Source of the DNA: Saitoella complicata NRRL Y-17804
Lineage: Eukaryota > Ascomycota > Saitoellomycetes > Saitoellales > Saitoellaceae
Direction: 5' to 3'
Assembly (NCBI RefSeq): GCF_001661265.1
Contig: NW_017567003.1
Coordinates: forward strand, 186,001 to 250,000
Length of the DNA: 64,000 bases
Shown here: positions 29,687 to 41,727 of the stretch, piece by piece
How positions within the stretch are numbered: the stretch's first letter is position 1
Layout: the number at the start of each line of letters is the position of its first letter
Notes under the pieces: generated by a model
What the model saw: the letters and a program-made list of their open reading frames with translations, nothing else
Database searches by the model: none
Told to the model about the DNA's origin: nothing
Made by a program: the position numbers and the translations under genes

Positions 29687-32167
29687 ATGGCCGGTCGACG
29701 TCTTGCGGACCTCGTTGGCCTTGCTACAGCCATCACAGGGATCGCCCAGAAACACATCGCGCTGAGATCACAGCAAGCAGCACTCCTCACACGGACATCC
29801 TCTCTGATCAAACCTATCAAGAATGCAGCGTACAGCGAGAGATCAGCAACCGCACGACCAGCAGCAGCTACGGCGACAGCTGTGAACGAGGAATTGAGAC
29901 CAGCATCGAGGCAGCCTGCACCACCACATGCCGGATCAGATACTACGACTCAAGGAACATCCATCGCTGCGGATAAAGCAGACGCCGCTCTACACCAAGG
30001 CATCGACGACGAAGTATTCTATGCCGCGAGTAAAGCACACTCAGCGGACGGACCGGCGCCGAAACATGCACTGAATGTCACGCAGCGGGAACAAGGTGTT
30101 TTGGGAGATGAGTTCTACGGACTCAAAGCGCCGGAAGAGGATCGAGGCTCGGAAGCAAAAGTGGACAGGGAGACGTTTGCGAGCCCAAGGGATCCCAAGC
30201 ATGTGTGTGAGTCCCAGAAGGATATCCTGGAAAGTTCAAAGGGTGGGTTGTGGGTTAATCAGAGTACAAGCGCGGCGGGAGAAGCACAGTTTACAGCACC
30301 GACATCCACGGCGGAGTCCAAGGAGCAGTCGACAAAGACATCGCCCGAAGAGGCATTGGAATCATTGGAGCAGGAACGTGGAGAGGCATCAGAACTGGAC
30401 ATCAAAGCCGCGGACTCTGATCTCTCGGCGCATGACCCAGCTGGCGCAGCAGCGACTTCTTCCACCGCAACTTCAATCCCATCACACGCGGCGGGTCCCT
30501 CCGCAGAAGGCGGCTCATTAGCTGATGGAATTGACCAGGATGTGTACTATACTTCCAAGGCTGAGCAACAGCAACAGGAGGATGTACGAGAGGTTGAGGC
30601 CAAGATGCCAGTGCGTCCAGGACAGCCAGGAGATGGAAACTCGGATTTGATGAAAGATATCGATTCAGATGTGTACTACACTGCAAAGACCACCGGCACT
30701 CCCCCCACGGCTTCAGTAGCAGAAGAACAAGGTCAAGCAGCGGAAGACAAAGACACCAAAGAGCTCGCTGCATCGATTCAAGCGGACCTCGCCGCCGGTG
30801 CAGAACGAATCATCAAGGAAGTCGCTCCGGAACCAGTCAAGCGTCAACTCAATGCATCACGGATCCCGTCCTCCCGTATCGGGCGATTATTCCACTACGG
30901 CACCCTCGCAGCCTCAATGTCCCTCGGCGCGCTCTCCGAAGGCACGAAACGGATCTTGACGGGTGGTGGTGAGGACGCTGGAACAAGCGTCATGCTCAGC
31001 CAAGCAAACATGGATCGGTTGGTAAACAAGTTGACTCGGATGCGTGGTGCGGCATTGAAGTTAGGCCAAGTTATCTCGTTCCAAGATGCGAAGGTGTTGC
31101 CCGGGCCGGTGAGAGAGGTGTTGAGACGTGTTCAAGATGCGGCTGATTACATGCCGGCAGAACAGTTGGAGGAGGTCATGGCGACCAATCTCGGACGTGA
31201 GTGGAGGGACATGTTTGAGAGTTTCGAGGAGGTGCCGATTGCTGCGGCGAGTATCGGGCAGGTTCATAGTGCGGTGTTGAAGAATGGTATGAAGGTCGCT
31301 GTTAAAGTGCAATACCCTGGTGTTGCGGATAGTATCAGTAGTGATTTGAACAATTTGGGCATGTTGTTGACAGCCTCGAGACTATTGCCAAAGGGTCTGT
31401 TTTTGGACAAAACGATTGCCAGTGCGAGGACGGAGTTGGGGTGGGAGTGTGACTATGTCCGTGAAGCGGTGTGTGCTAAGAAGTTTGGAGAGTTATTGAA
31501 GGACGATCCTGTTTTCCGCGTACCGAAGATCGTGGATGAGGCGAGTGGGAAGGGTGTGTTGACGATGGAGATGATGCCCGGAACGGCATTGGGGAGGAAG
31601 GAGAGGTATGATCAGGAGACCCGGAATTGGATCGCAACACAGGTGCTCAAGCTGTGCTTGAGGGAGATTGTCGAGTGGAGGTATATGCAGACTGACCCCA
31701 ATTGGTCGAACTTCTTGTACGATGAGAAGACGAAGACCATCTCACTGTTGGATTTTGGAGCCAGTAGGGCGTTCCCTGACAAGTTCATTGATCTGTACAC
31801 GCAGACCTTGTTGGCCGCTTCTCGGGGTGATAGGGAAGCATGCCGAACTCTGTCAATCGAATTGGGCTACCTAACAGGTATGGAAACAAACGCAATGACA
31901 ACCGCTCACGTCGACTCCATACTCACCCTTGGCGAGCCCTTCGCGAACTCCGCCCCCGATACCTATGACTTCTCACAACAAACCATCACGGACCGTGTCA
32001 AGGGTTTGATCAGTGTCATGATTCATCAGCGGTTGAGTCCGCCGCCGGTTGAGACGTATAGTTTGCATCGGAAGTTGAGTGGAGCGTTCCTGTTGTGTGC
32101 GGAGTTGGATGCAAAGATCGAGTGTACGAAGATCTTCCAGGAGGTTATGAGGGCAGTTGGGAAGTAG
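29687..32167 (+). CDS. COQ8: Coenzyme Q biosynthesis kinase-like ATPase COQ8 (ABC1/ADCK3)
   Basis: An 826-residue atypical kinase of the UbiB/ABC1 family, acting at the mitochondrial inner membrane in ubiquinone synthesis. The start MAGRRLADLVGLATAITGIA has the form of an Arg-containing leader. The diagnostic KxGQ motif is seen in GAALKLGQVISFQD at about residues 453-466. Others are the Ala-rich loop AAASIGQVH near 520, VAVKVQYPG, the catalytic DPNWSNFLYD near 669 and the DFG-type LLDFGASRAF near 689. The first 380 residues are far longer than in yeast Coq8. They contain four spaced copies of an acidic D-x-D-VYYT/VFYA-like motif (DDEVFYAASK, GDEFYGLK, DQDVYYTSK, DSDVYYTAK) in disordered sequence. 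A decayed transposon lies directly upstream. Family membership is certain. Confidence 0.95.
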   Translation: MAGRRLADLVGLATAITGIAQKHIALRSQQAALLTRTSSLIKPIKNAAYSERSATARPAAATATAVNEELRPASRQPAPPHAGSDTTTQGTSIAADKADAALHQGIDDEVFYAASKAHSADGPAPKHALNVTQREQGVLGDEFYGLKAPEEDRGSEAKVDRETFASPRDPKHVCESQKDILESSKGGLWVNQSTSAAGEAQFTAPTSTAESKEQSTKTSPEEALESLEQERGEASELDIKAADSDLSAHDPAGAAATSSTATSIPSHAAGPSAEGGSLADGIDQDVYYTSKAEQQQQEDVREVEAKMPVRPGQPGDGNSDLMKDIDSDVYYTAKTTGTPPTASVAEEQGQAAEDKDTKELAASIQADLAAGAERIIKEVAPEPVKRQLNASRIPSSRIGRLFHYGTLAASMSLGALSEGTKRILTGGGEDAGTSVMLSQANMDRLVNKLTRMRGAALKLGQVISFQDAKVLPGPVREVLRRVQDAADYMPAEQLEEVMATNLGREWRDMFESFEEVPIAAASIGQVHSAVLKNGMKVAVKVQYPGVADSISSDLNNLGMLLTASRLLPKGLFLDKTIASARTELGWECDYVREAVCAKKFGELLKDDPVFRVPKIVDEASGKGVLTMEMMPGTALGRKERYDQETRNWIATQVLKLCLREIVEWRYMQTDPNWSNFLYDEKTKTISLLDFGASRAFPDKFIDLYTQTLLAASRGDREACRTLSIELGYLTGMETNAMTTAHVDSILTLGEPFANSAPDTYDFSQQTITDRVKGLISVMIHQRLSPPPVETYSLHRKLSGAFLLCAELDAKIECTKIFQEVMRAVGK

Positions 32168-32345
32168 TTTGGAGGAGATATATTGGAGACATTATTGAAA
32201 TCATTGAGCATTTGTAGGATATCTCATCAGAGCAGGGCTGGGGAATGGTCCCACACTCCTCCTCCGCGGGCACGGTGGACGTATACGGACTACTACCAAT
32301 TATCACAAATAGCATATCACTACCTCGCCTCCTGGACGACAACGG

Positions 32346-34546
32346 TCATGGAATGACCTCATACGCTGTCCCAATACTCACACCAAGACACAATGCCGCA
32401 GTCAGCGCAAACCCAGCCCACCCAATCCACCTTCCCTTCCTTTCCTCCTTCGGCAGCATAGCGTAAAAGCTCACCGTAGCCCACGACATAAAGATCATGA
32501 CACCGGCTGAGATAACGATCTGATATGCTGATCCCATTCGAAGACCTGCGCCGAGGCCGGTGAGGGAGCTGAAGACGATAAGGGAGAGGAGGAGGCAGAG
32601 GAAGTAGCCGCGGATAACGCGGATACGGACGGGTGCTTTCATAATTGAGACTTCGTGGTCGGAGTGTTCTGGGTCGCGTCCATGTTCGATTTCACTTGGG
32701 TGGAAGACACTCTCGTGCTCCCCAAACAATGTCCGCAGGCTCATATACGACCTCTGCACGCCGAGCTTAACTCTCCGACCTGCCACTCTCAGGGTATCAC
32801 CGAATCCATGCTCATCCTCGCTATCATCATCCGTCCCAGTGGCACTGCTAACACGACTCCGCCTCCGTCCCCACGCACCCAACAACCCAGTCCGCTCATC
32901 ATCCGCAGGAACCTCCACCGTCCACGCCTCCTCGTGCTCTTCATCATCAAACTCGTTCCAGTACCGCTGTCCAACGACTTCCACGCTGGGTTGTTGACGG
33001 ATACTCGGTGTTCGGCTCGAAGCACCACTGACCAAGCCAGGACTGACGATAGATTCATTCGTAGCCTCCGTAGGCGTGAGGAACTGTGTCTTCTTCCTCC
33101 TCATCTCACGCGAACTCGGTGGTAACTTCCTGATATCGCGATCGATACTGCTCATCCAGCTCGGTGCTTGAACGTTGATTGGCGACAACAATCTGTAAGC
33201 CGCATGCACATATAGCGAAAACCCATCCACAAGCTCTACAAGATGACTTGCCGTCAACTCTTGGAGCCAAGGAGGCAGTCCACCATGCCACTGAACCTCG
33301 AGTACAGCAAATGGGAACGTCTCACCGCCCTTGTCTGACTCCTCAGACACCCACCTCCGCTTCCCCTTTTCAATCCGGAGGAGACGAATATCCCTGTCGA
33401 GGAAAGCCGACACGTTCCCCGTCTCATGCGAGAACTGGGCAAACTGCGTCCTTCTCGTCGCAGCCTTCAGTACAGGCTGAAGATCAGCAGACTTAATAGC
33501 TGTATGCGCCTCTTGCAACTTCGCTGGAGGATCAAGACCGCCTTCATTTGCAATAGCGTAGAAATCAAGATCATCTGCCGCTTTTCTGATATACTGCTCC
33601 ACGTGCTTCCGAGGGACACGCACTACCTTCTTCTGCCCGTCCTCTTCGGGTAACGTGATCGTAGCCTCCAATAACTCGGAGCCTTCGCCCCAAGTCACCG
33701 TCGGAACTTGTACCTTGCCCGCATTTCCAGAGGCCTCTGTTAGCTTGTCGAGATTGTCAGTATCGAGATAGACGGTCCGCATTCTCTGCATCGCGGTCTT
33801 CCGTGACGAAGACGGGACGTGCAGAGCCATGTACTTCAACAACACAAAGTCCAACTCCGTAGCATTGTCCGGGTGCACCCAATACGTGATCCTATTGACT
33901 GGAGCAAGTGAGGCATCAGACGCGACACTGACCTCCGAGCCAGGCTTGTGTACACTCGGGTCCCGATCATTGTGCAACGACGCCAACTGCACCAACCACT
34001 GTCCAAAGTCAACCCGTTTATGGAACGCATCTGGGCTCTGCAGCGACGGCGCAAACCGCCCGTGGAGACTGTCGGCTCCGGGCGCGTGCCGTGTACACCA
34101 TTTTGCATGCTTCTTCACCAACTTCCTGAATCCCTCTCTCTGTGCTGCGATATACCGTGCCAACGACCGTACATCCTGCGTCAACCGGTTCAACTCATCG
34201 TCAAATTTGAAGAAGTTCTTTAGTTGTGGTTGCTTAGGTTTTGCACGGTTGTTGGCGCCGGATTTGAGGCTGTGGGCGATTCTGCGGTCGATTTCTCCTG
34301 ATTTGGATTTAACGAAGTCATCAACCTACGGATTCATTAGCTTTCCCGTGCTGGTCAATTGGGGTTGATGGGACATACTCGTCTCAACTCCTCCTGCAAC
34401 AACTGCAACAACCGATCCTCCCGCTCCCTAGAACAACCGTTTTCTGACGTAACAGCCTTAATCTCCTTCTTGATCACATCATAGTCGAGATTGTAGGGCT
34501 TCAGCTCCGGCGCACTATGTCTCGAAAGCGATTCACCGAACTTCAT
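32346..34546 (-). CDS. SPX-domain vacuolar transporter chaperone, VTC5-like
   Basis: A 715-residue protein. Exon 1 at 34379-34546 codes MKFGESLSRHSAPELKPYNL, then a 53-nt intron (GTATGT...CGTAG), and exon 2 at 32346-34325. Residues 1 to about 110 are an SPX domain (YDVIKKEIK, FFKFDDELNRLTQDVRSL, KKHAKW) that binds inositol pyrophosphates. A central region with a VTC-like tunnel fold follows (ITYWVHPDNATELDFVLLKY, MRTVYLDTDN, WLQELTASHLVELVDGFSLY). The last 100 residues hold three hydrophobic helices. Their sequence differs from the DUF202 helices of Vtc1-4, which suggests Vtc5 rather than Vtc2/3/4. Vtc5 stimulates polyphosphate synthesis at the vacuole. The gene converges on COQ8 with 178 bases between stops. 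Confidence 0.85.
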
Positions 34547-35266
34547 TATTCCGATTGTATGCTGTCCTTAACCCCTTTCCACTGAATGCCGTCGTTCTTT
34601 GTGATTCTGTTAACGGGCGTGTCACTCCTTAAACCGTATCGCTTCTCTTCTCCCAGCTGGTGGCGAGACTTCAAGGTGAAACCTTATTGATTGGACAATC
34701 GATTGCTGAGCGACGGCGTTGACCGGGTTTTTGTTGATGGGTGGACTCGGGTAAAACCTTAAATTCAGAACAGGCGCCGTACGTCCACCGAAGCCAAGCG
34801 GGCGCGCGCTCAAGGCTGCTATGCTGCCCGGCGACGTAGGCGTACGTCTGGGTGCAGGCAGCTGCTATTACGAGAGCCAGGAGTCTAGAAAGTTCCGAGA
34901 GTCGGACGTATGGGAGTCAGACTTACAGAGGCCTATCGTTGAAGAACTTGAAAGTACGGACAATTGCACAGCACAGTGCCGAAAAGTTCCCACGACAACG
35001 GGACTGCATCGGTTGAGCTATCAACTCTCACGAAATGAGTGAAGGGATGGGCGATGAGACCCCTTAAAGGGGGTAAAGTTCGCCAGTTCATTTCTTGCAT
35101 ATGTACAATACTTCACCCTCCGGACCTAAAGTTTGCCTATCGATTGATTGTAATGGGTGCACGGAACGCCTGTCAACCTGAGCCTCTGATCGACATGCCA
35201 AATGCTAAGGTATTTTGGTCATTACCTATCGTGCACTTCTCATATTATCTGGACGACGTCGTGACT
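34547..35266. other. Intergenic, no gene seen
   Basis: About 720 bases with the upstream region of the SPX gene and the 3' flank of the SDR gene. Short open frames lack any motif. Confidence 0.6.
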
Positions 35267-36403
35267 CTATGGGTTCGTCAACAAGAATCCACCATCCACG
35301 ACAATGGCCTGCCCATTAATGTACTCCCCAGCTCTCCCCACCAAATACAACAACGCGCCTGCCATATCCCTCTCATCCGCCAACCTCCCCGCCGGCAACT
35401 TCATCTCCTCAACCTCATCCTCCGTGGCCTCACTCATCTCAGTCGGCACGACACCAGGCGCGATGGTGTTAATCCTGATTCCCAATCCACTGAATTCCTG
35501 TGCCATCATCTTTGTGAGGTGGAGTGTTGCGGCTTTGGAGGCGTTATAAGCGAAGTGGTCTTGCGCTTTCTTGGTGATGGCAGACATGGAGGAGATGTTG
35601 ATCACGGAGCCTTTGCGGCCGGTGCCAGTGTGGTCGTTGGAGTTTGAGGAGTTTTTCTTGCCTTTTGCGAGGAGGCGGAGGAATGCGACGGTGGTGAAGT
35701 AAACACCGATGGTGTTGATCTGGAACGTCATGTGCCAGCCTTTGGGTTCCTCCTTCTCCCAGAGATGCTTCTGCATTTCTTCGACGTTATTCGCGTCGGC
35801 TTTGTGGGGTGCGTGGTCCTTTGACGTTTCGAGGTTCGCTTCAGGACCAGTTATGCCGGCGTTGTTGACCAACAAGTCAATGTATGGGGACGTCTTCTCG
35901 ACCTCCTTCACCGCCTCCTCGAGAGACTTCTTGTCCGAGACATCACACACAATAGGAATGATCTCTCCCTTTACCTTCGGGTTCCACTCATCTGCGGCTT
36001 TCTTCACGTCATCTTCCTTGTGGGACATAATGAAGACGCGAGCACCGTTGTGGGCGAGAGCGAGGGTACACATGAGGCCAACTGTACATGTCCTCGTCAG
36101 CTTTTATTCTTGTACAAAGTGGATGCGACACATACTTCCTGTACCACCGCCGGTGATGACTGCGGTAAGGTCATGAACGCCGAAGAGAGCGTCAAGGTCG
36201 TAGGTCTCCTTAGAGTGATTCTTGTCCTGCTCGGAAGACATGCTGTATCTTGCAAATGTATTCGAAAACTGACGCTGAAAGTTCAAGTTGTGATTGTAAC
36301 TGTATCTGTAAACAGGCGTGAAAGTACGAGTGGCAAGCCCTGTTCTATAGCTGGTCGAATTGATGAGTGTACGCACAAATCTTTGTCCAGTTCTTGATGC
36401 CAT
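35267..36403 (-). CDS. Short-chain dehydrogenase/reductase, probably mitochondrial
   Basis: A 360-residue classical SDR. Exons are 36136-36403 and 35267-36081, with a 54-nt intron (GTATGT...TACAG) inside the cofactor loop. Splicing gives AVITGGGTGIGLMCTLALAH, the Rossmann TGxxxGxG motif. NNAG is present in LLVNNAGITGPEA, and the active site is ISSMSAITKK followed by YNASK. The end is GQAIVVDGGFLLTNP. Residues 1-85 before the Rossmann fold are Arg/Ser/Thr-rich and acid-poor (MASRTGQRFVRTLINSTSYR), like a mitochondrial presequence. A second Met (MSSEQDKNHSKETYDLDALF) could give a cytosolic form. The substrate is unknown. The reverse strand of this gene also has a long open frame, which is a shadow. 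Confidence 0.9.
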
Positions 36404-37038
36404 CGAAATTTCGAGGAGTTCCAGCACTTAAGACTGGATCGATCTACTGATAAATCCTACGCGTCGAGGGGTCTTGCGTAGCTTTTGCGTAGCTTTTGCG
36501 TCATTGGCAGAATTAAGGTCGGGGCTAGGGTATGTACGAAGCCGCGCGCGTGAAGGTAACCGGACATCTGTCACCGCGGAGGTAGGGAAACACGGTGAAG
36601 CTTATGTGTCGTCATGAAGAGGCTGTGCGAAGGACCAGACAATGACGGAAGCCCTTGTGGGTTGAGCACTGTATGCTTGCAATTACACTGGCCAAGAGCT
36701 CTCGACGTGTCTTGGAGACCAGGACGACCATGACGGATCTTCACGGCATGCCGTGATCAAGGGCTGAACATCATGTCGACTATATCTATACTGGCAGCTC
36801 GAAACGTGGTCGAAGCTGTAGATATATCTCCCATCTTGTGCATTGAGTCATCGACAACGTAAAAGGAAGATTTGTCCCACGGGGCACCGGTACCGGGCCT
36901 TCTCGCGTGCGTAACAACAACACCTTGACATAACCTATTAGCCCCCAGTCCATGCCCGCTCGCCATTCAGGACATTCCACGACTGTTTGCCAGCCAACTA
37001 TGGACTCGAGGGTGGGCAAAACAACGCAGAAAAAGGTG
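36404..37038. other. Intergenic, no gene seen
   Basis: About 635 bases between the SDR start and tRNA-Ala. It includes a short 11-base tandem repeat; otherwise nothing recognisable. Confidence 0.6.
36476..36501 (+). repeat. 11-bp tandem repeat, 2.4 copies
   Basis: The unit is gcgtagctttt, in the upstream region of the SDR gene. Confidence 0.8.
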
Positions 37039-37111
37039 TGGAGAAGCTGGGAGTCGAACCCAGTACCTCTCGCATGCTAAGCGAGCGCTCTACCAGATGA
37101 GCTACATCCCC
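37039..37111 (-). tRNA. tRNA-Ala (AGC)
   Basis: A 73-base cloverleaf on the minus strand without intron. The acceptor begins GGGGATG and ends CTTCTCC plus discriminator A. The D arm is AGCTCATCTGGTAGAGCGC, the anticodon arm CTCGCTTAGCATGCGAG with anticodon AGC, and the T arm CTGGGTTCGACTCCCAG. The G3:U70 wobble, the alanine identity element, is present. Acceptor position 6:67 is a U-U mismatch, where S. pombe tRNA-Ala has U-A. The A and B boxes are intact. No TTTT terminator is obvious in the first bases after the 3' end. Confidence 0.96.
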
Positions 37112-37207
37112 AAATTGATGCAGATCAAATCGTTTTCAAAACCACGATCACCGTTTTCTGTGTTTACCCCTGATGTACTTCGAATTTACGAACCGCCGAA
37201 ACCTTAA

Positions 37208-37933
37208 ATGCGACTTTTCTCCACCACACCGCTCAGCTGCAGAAGCCGTCTTATCCCCTCTTTACTCCAGACGTCTATCTCTACCAGAATGTCCTCTACC
37301 GCTTCTCGTCCCATCGTCATTTCCGGTCCTTCTGGTACGTTTCAGATCCCAAATTGCCTCTTGGCACACCCACCCTCGGCCATTGACTAACCATTGTCCA
37401 CAGGAACCGGCAAATCCACCATCCTCAAACGTCTCATGGCCGCCCACCCCACCAAATTTGGCTTCTCAATTTCCCACACAACCCGTGCCCCTCGCGCCGG
37501 CGAAACTCGGGATGTAGACTACCATTACGTTTCCCGCACTGAGTTCCAAACCCTCATCGATGAGAACGGGTTTATCGAGCACGCTGAGTTCTCTGGAAAC
37601 TGCTATGGGACAAGTGTTGCTTCCGTCGCCGCCGTGGCGGAGAAGAGTGGGAAGACGTGTATTTTGGATATCGATATGCAGGGTGTGAAGAGTGTCAAGG
37701 CAACTGATTTGAATGCAAGGTTTTTGTTTATTGCGCCACCAAGCTTGGAGGAGTTGGAGAGAAGGTTGAGGGGGAGGGGAACGGAGAGTGAGGAGAGTGT
37801 GCAGAAGAGATTGGAGGCTGCGAAAGGGGAGATGGAGTATGCGAAGGAGCCTGGAGCACATGACAAGGTTGTTATTAATGATGATTTGGAGAAGGCATAC
37901 AAGGAGGTCGAGGAGTTCTGTTTGGCTGCCTAA
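37208..37933 (+). CDS. GUK1: Guanylate kinase
   Basis: Phosphorylates GMP to GDP with ATP. Exons are 37208-37334 and 37404-37933, with a 69-nt intron (GTACGT...CCACAG) that splits the P-loop: GPSG joins TGKST. From the ATG at 37289 (MSSTASRPIVISGPSG) the enzyme is 191 residues, close to yeast Guk1 (187). GMP-binding SHTTRAPRAGE, DYHYVS and the lid RLRGRGTESEESVQKRL are all present. An in-frame ATG at 37208 adds 27 residues (MRLFSTTPLSCRSRLIPSLL...), Arg/Ser/Leu-rich without acidic residues, like a mitochondrial presequence. Both starts may be used. The tRNA-Ala lies about 100 bases upstream. Confidence 0.96.
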
Positions 37934-38072
37934 GCGGTACTATACCCATTGAAGATTGGGAGCATAGAAAAGAGAGATACAATTGCGAAGAACCAGCTTG
38001 ACATTTGGTAATGCTTTCATATTCGTGTCTACCTAAGGATCGTGATACCCATAACCATAAGAGGTTCAACCC

Positions 38073-39541
<1,469 letters not shown>

Positions 39542-39721
39542 TTTCAGTGCTCTTCAAGAAGCTCGTATCGTATCGTACAATCCTAAAATTCCAGCAATCG
39601 GATGCAGCCAACATTCAGGTCCCCAGTAGGGGGGCCCGCTTTACTGCGTCACCACGTACGTTTTCCAAGGTTCATCATCATCCATGACCAGAGGACTCCA
39701 AACTCGCCTTCAACATTCGCC

Positions 39722-40435
39722 ATGAGACTGCAGGCTGTGAGAACCATCAGATCAGCTCCGGCCATCAGCGGTCTCTCTCGAAGACGCTTTCATCAATCCC
39801 TTCCATCACATAATCACTACGAGACGTTGAATGTCCGCCGAGACTCGACCCCTCGTGAGATCAAACGCCGTTTCTATGAACTCTCCAAAAAGTACCATCC
39901 GGATCGAAACCCCGACGATGCAGCGGCGAAATCGAAATTCGTCGAAGTAACTGAAGCATACTCCGTCCTCCGTTCCGACCAGAAACGGCGAGACTATGAC
40001 CGATCACTACTAGGACAAAGTTCGGATGGTCCTACAGGATATGGGCATCCGACGGGGCATAGACAACCGAGTGGCCTGAGTCGCCGACGAACAAGACCAC
40101 AAGGCCCACCACCATCCTACACCGGCCACAACCCCTACAGCTCCAACAACTCCCACCCACACCCCCAATCCAGCTACTACAACTCCACACACCCCGGCCA
40201 CAACTTTACCGGCTACAACACCCACAACCCGCACTGGTCCCCAGTAGCCCAAGCAGCCTACGTAGCCCGATACAAAGCTGAAGACGCGCGACGCTACGCA
40301 CGGCAAAAAGAGAGGGATCTGGCGCATAGTCGGCGGGTTAATCATTCGCTAAGGAGGCCTCTAGTTTTTTTTTGGGGGTTTACGGGGATCATAATGTTTG
40401 GGCAGTTTTTGGGGGCTACGGCCCAGGACAGGTGA
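39722..40435 (+). CDS. Mitochondrial J-domain protein (DNAJC30-like)
   Basis: A 237-residue DnaJ protein in one exon. The N-terminus MRLQAVRTIRSAPAISGLSR is a strong mitochondrial presequence, with an RRRFHQS cleavage-like site. The J domain follows at about residues 37-100, with HYETLNVRRDSTPREIKRRF, the Hsp70-activating HPD in KKYHPDRNPDD, and VTEAYSVLRSDQKRRDYD. A His/Asn/Ser/Tyr-rich linker and a basic segment (RYARQKERDLAHSRRVNHSL) lead to one C-terminal membrane helix (FFWGFTGIIMFGQFLGA). J domain plus single C-terminal helix resembles DNAJC30 of the inner membrane. An open frame continues upstream to an ATG at 39602, but the sequence there does not look like protein. It shares a divergent promoter with MAP2. 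Confidence 0.87.
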   Translation: MRLQAVRTIRSAPAISGLSRRRFHQSLPSHNHYETLNVRRDSTPREIKRRFYELSKKYHPDRNPDDAAAKSKFVEVTEAYSVLRSDQKRRDYDRSLLGQSSDGPTGYGHPTGHRQPSGLSRRRTRPQGPPPSYTGHNPYSSNNSHPHPQSSYYNSTHPGHNFTGYNTHNPHWSPVAQAAYVARYKAEDARRYARQKERDLAHSRRVNHSLRRPLVFFWGFTGIIMFGQFLGATAQDR

Positions 40436-40736
40436 GCGGGTACGGACTTGGGGTGGGACAAGGACGGTTGGGCACATTGACGGGATATGGCGTATTGAAC
40501 AAGATATGATGGTCGTTATGGCTGGGCCATTTAACGTCGAAGAGGATACTATAGGGTATCAGGAATCGGGGTTAAGGGATCAAAATATCCTTTTAACATT
40601 TTTATTCGTACACGACACCGTCCATACTGATACTGTTACAACTAGAAAACGGAAAAAGGAAAGGAAAGCATTAACCACAGCCACGCCCCAAAGCCCATCC
40701 CCAAGTCTAATCGTACTCAACAACGTCACCCAAAAC
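40436..40736. other. Intergenic between convergent genes
   Basis: The 3' flanks of the J-protein and VDAC genes. No gene seen. Confidence 0.6.
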
Positions 40737-41727
40737 TTATCCGGAGAAGGTAACGGAGAGACCGAGCTTGTGGGCCTGACCAGCCTCAGTGAGACGCTGG
40801 GTGTCAATGGAGGCACCAAGACCGACGGTAACACCGGGGCGGATGATCTGAGTGTAGGAAAGACCAGCAATACCAGAGTTGTTGATCTTGGCCTTAACGG
40901 AGGTGAAAGGGTCCAAAACGTACTTTCCACCAACTTCGAGGGAAACAGCAGAAGAAGGCTCCTTGGCAGCCCAGGTAGCGCGACCACCAGCCTCGACGAA
41001 GGCGTTGACCTTGTGGTAGTAAGAAGCCTGGAAGATGGAGAGGTTGTTCAAAGCCTGGACACCGACGGTGTAGTCGACGGCGGAGTAACCGGCACCGGCA
41101 GCGTAGCGGGTGATACGGCCAGACTGGACGTCGTAACCGACCTGAGCACCAGCCAAGAAACCATCGTGGCCAACAACGGCATCAGCCTCGAAGGTAGGAC
41201 CCTTGAAGACGTCAACGTTGGTGCGACCGTGGAAAGCGGGCTGCTTGTAGGCAGCGAAAAGCTTAGCGGAGCGGGCACCAGTCTCAGGCTGGAAGGAAGT
41301 AAGGGCATCGATCTTGAGGCCCTTGGTGATGTGGTTGTCGAGCTCGACCTTGGTGGTCAAGAGGTTGGCGGTGGACCAGCCCTGGGTAAGGGTGAGGCCG
41401 TTAACGCGGTCGGCGTACTTGCCCTCGAAGTTACCAGCGATGGCACCTTTGGTGTCCTGGGTACCCTTGACGGTGAAGAGGACACCGTTGGAGGCAGCAG
41501 TCTTGACCTCGAGGGTGGTACCTACAAATCCAATGTTAGTAAACCCAATTGAACCGCATTGACGCGAAAATCGCGAAATCCCCCCGGAGATCTCGCGATC
41601 ACAACAGGGGGACTACATGGGGAAAAGGGCGCATTCACGTACCAGGGAGAGGGAAGTCCTTGGTCAAGAGGTCGTTAGACAACTTGGTGAGGTCGGAGAA
41701 GGGAACGGGAACGGGCTGGAAGGCCAT
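40737..41727 (-). CDS. POR1: Mitochondrial outer-membrane porin VDAC
   Basis: A 289-residue voltage-dependent anion channel that passes metabolites through the outer mitochondrial membrane. Exon 1 at 41643-41727 codes MAFQPVPVPFSDLTKLSNDL, the N-terminal helix. A 121-nt intron (GTACGT...TTGTAG, with TACTAAC branch) precedes exon 2 at 40737-41521. Exon 2 gives 19 alternating beta strands such as TTLEVKTAASNGVLFTVKG, YADRVNGLTLTQGWSTANLL, TKVELDNHITKGLKIDALTS and QASYYHKVNAFVEAGGRATW. The C-terminal IIRPGVTVGLGASIDTQRLT and HKLGLSVTFSG are characteristic. Length matches fungal porins (283-295). Codon use is highly biased, giving a long antisense shadow frame. Confidence 0.96.

Noticed and set aside
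35039-35647. A 202-codon plus-strand frame over the 3' part of the SDR gene
   Set aside because: Antisense to the conserved SDR active site and C-terminus; no features of its own.
40398-41552. A 384-codon plus-strand frame over VDAC
   Set aside because: It is antisense to the VDAC exon, which has clear porin strands; the antisense product has no family features.
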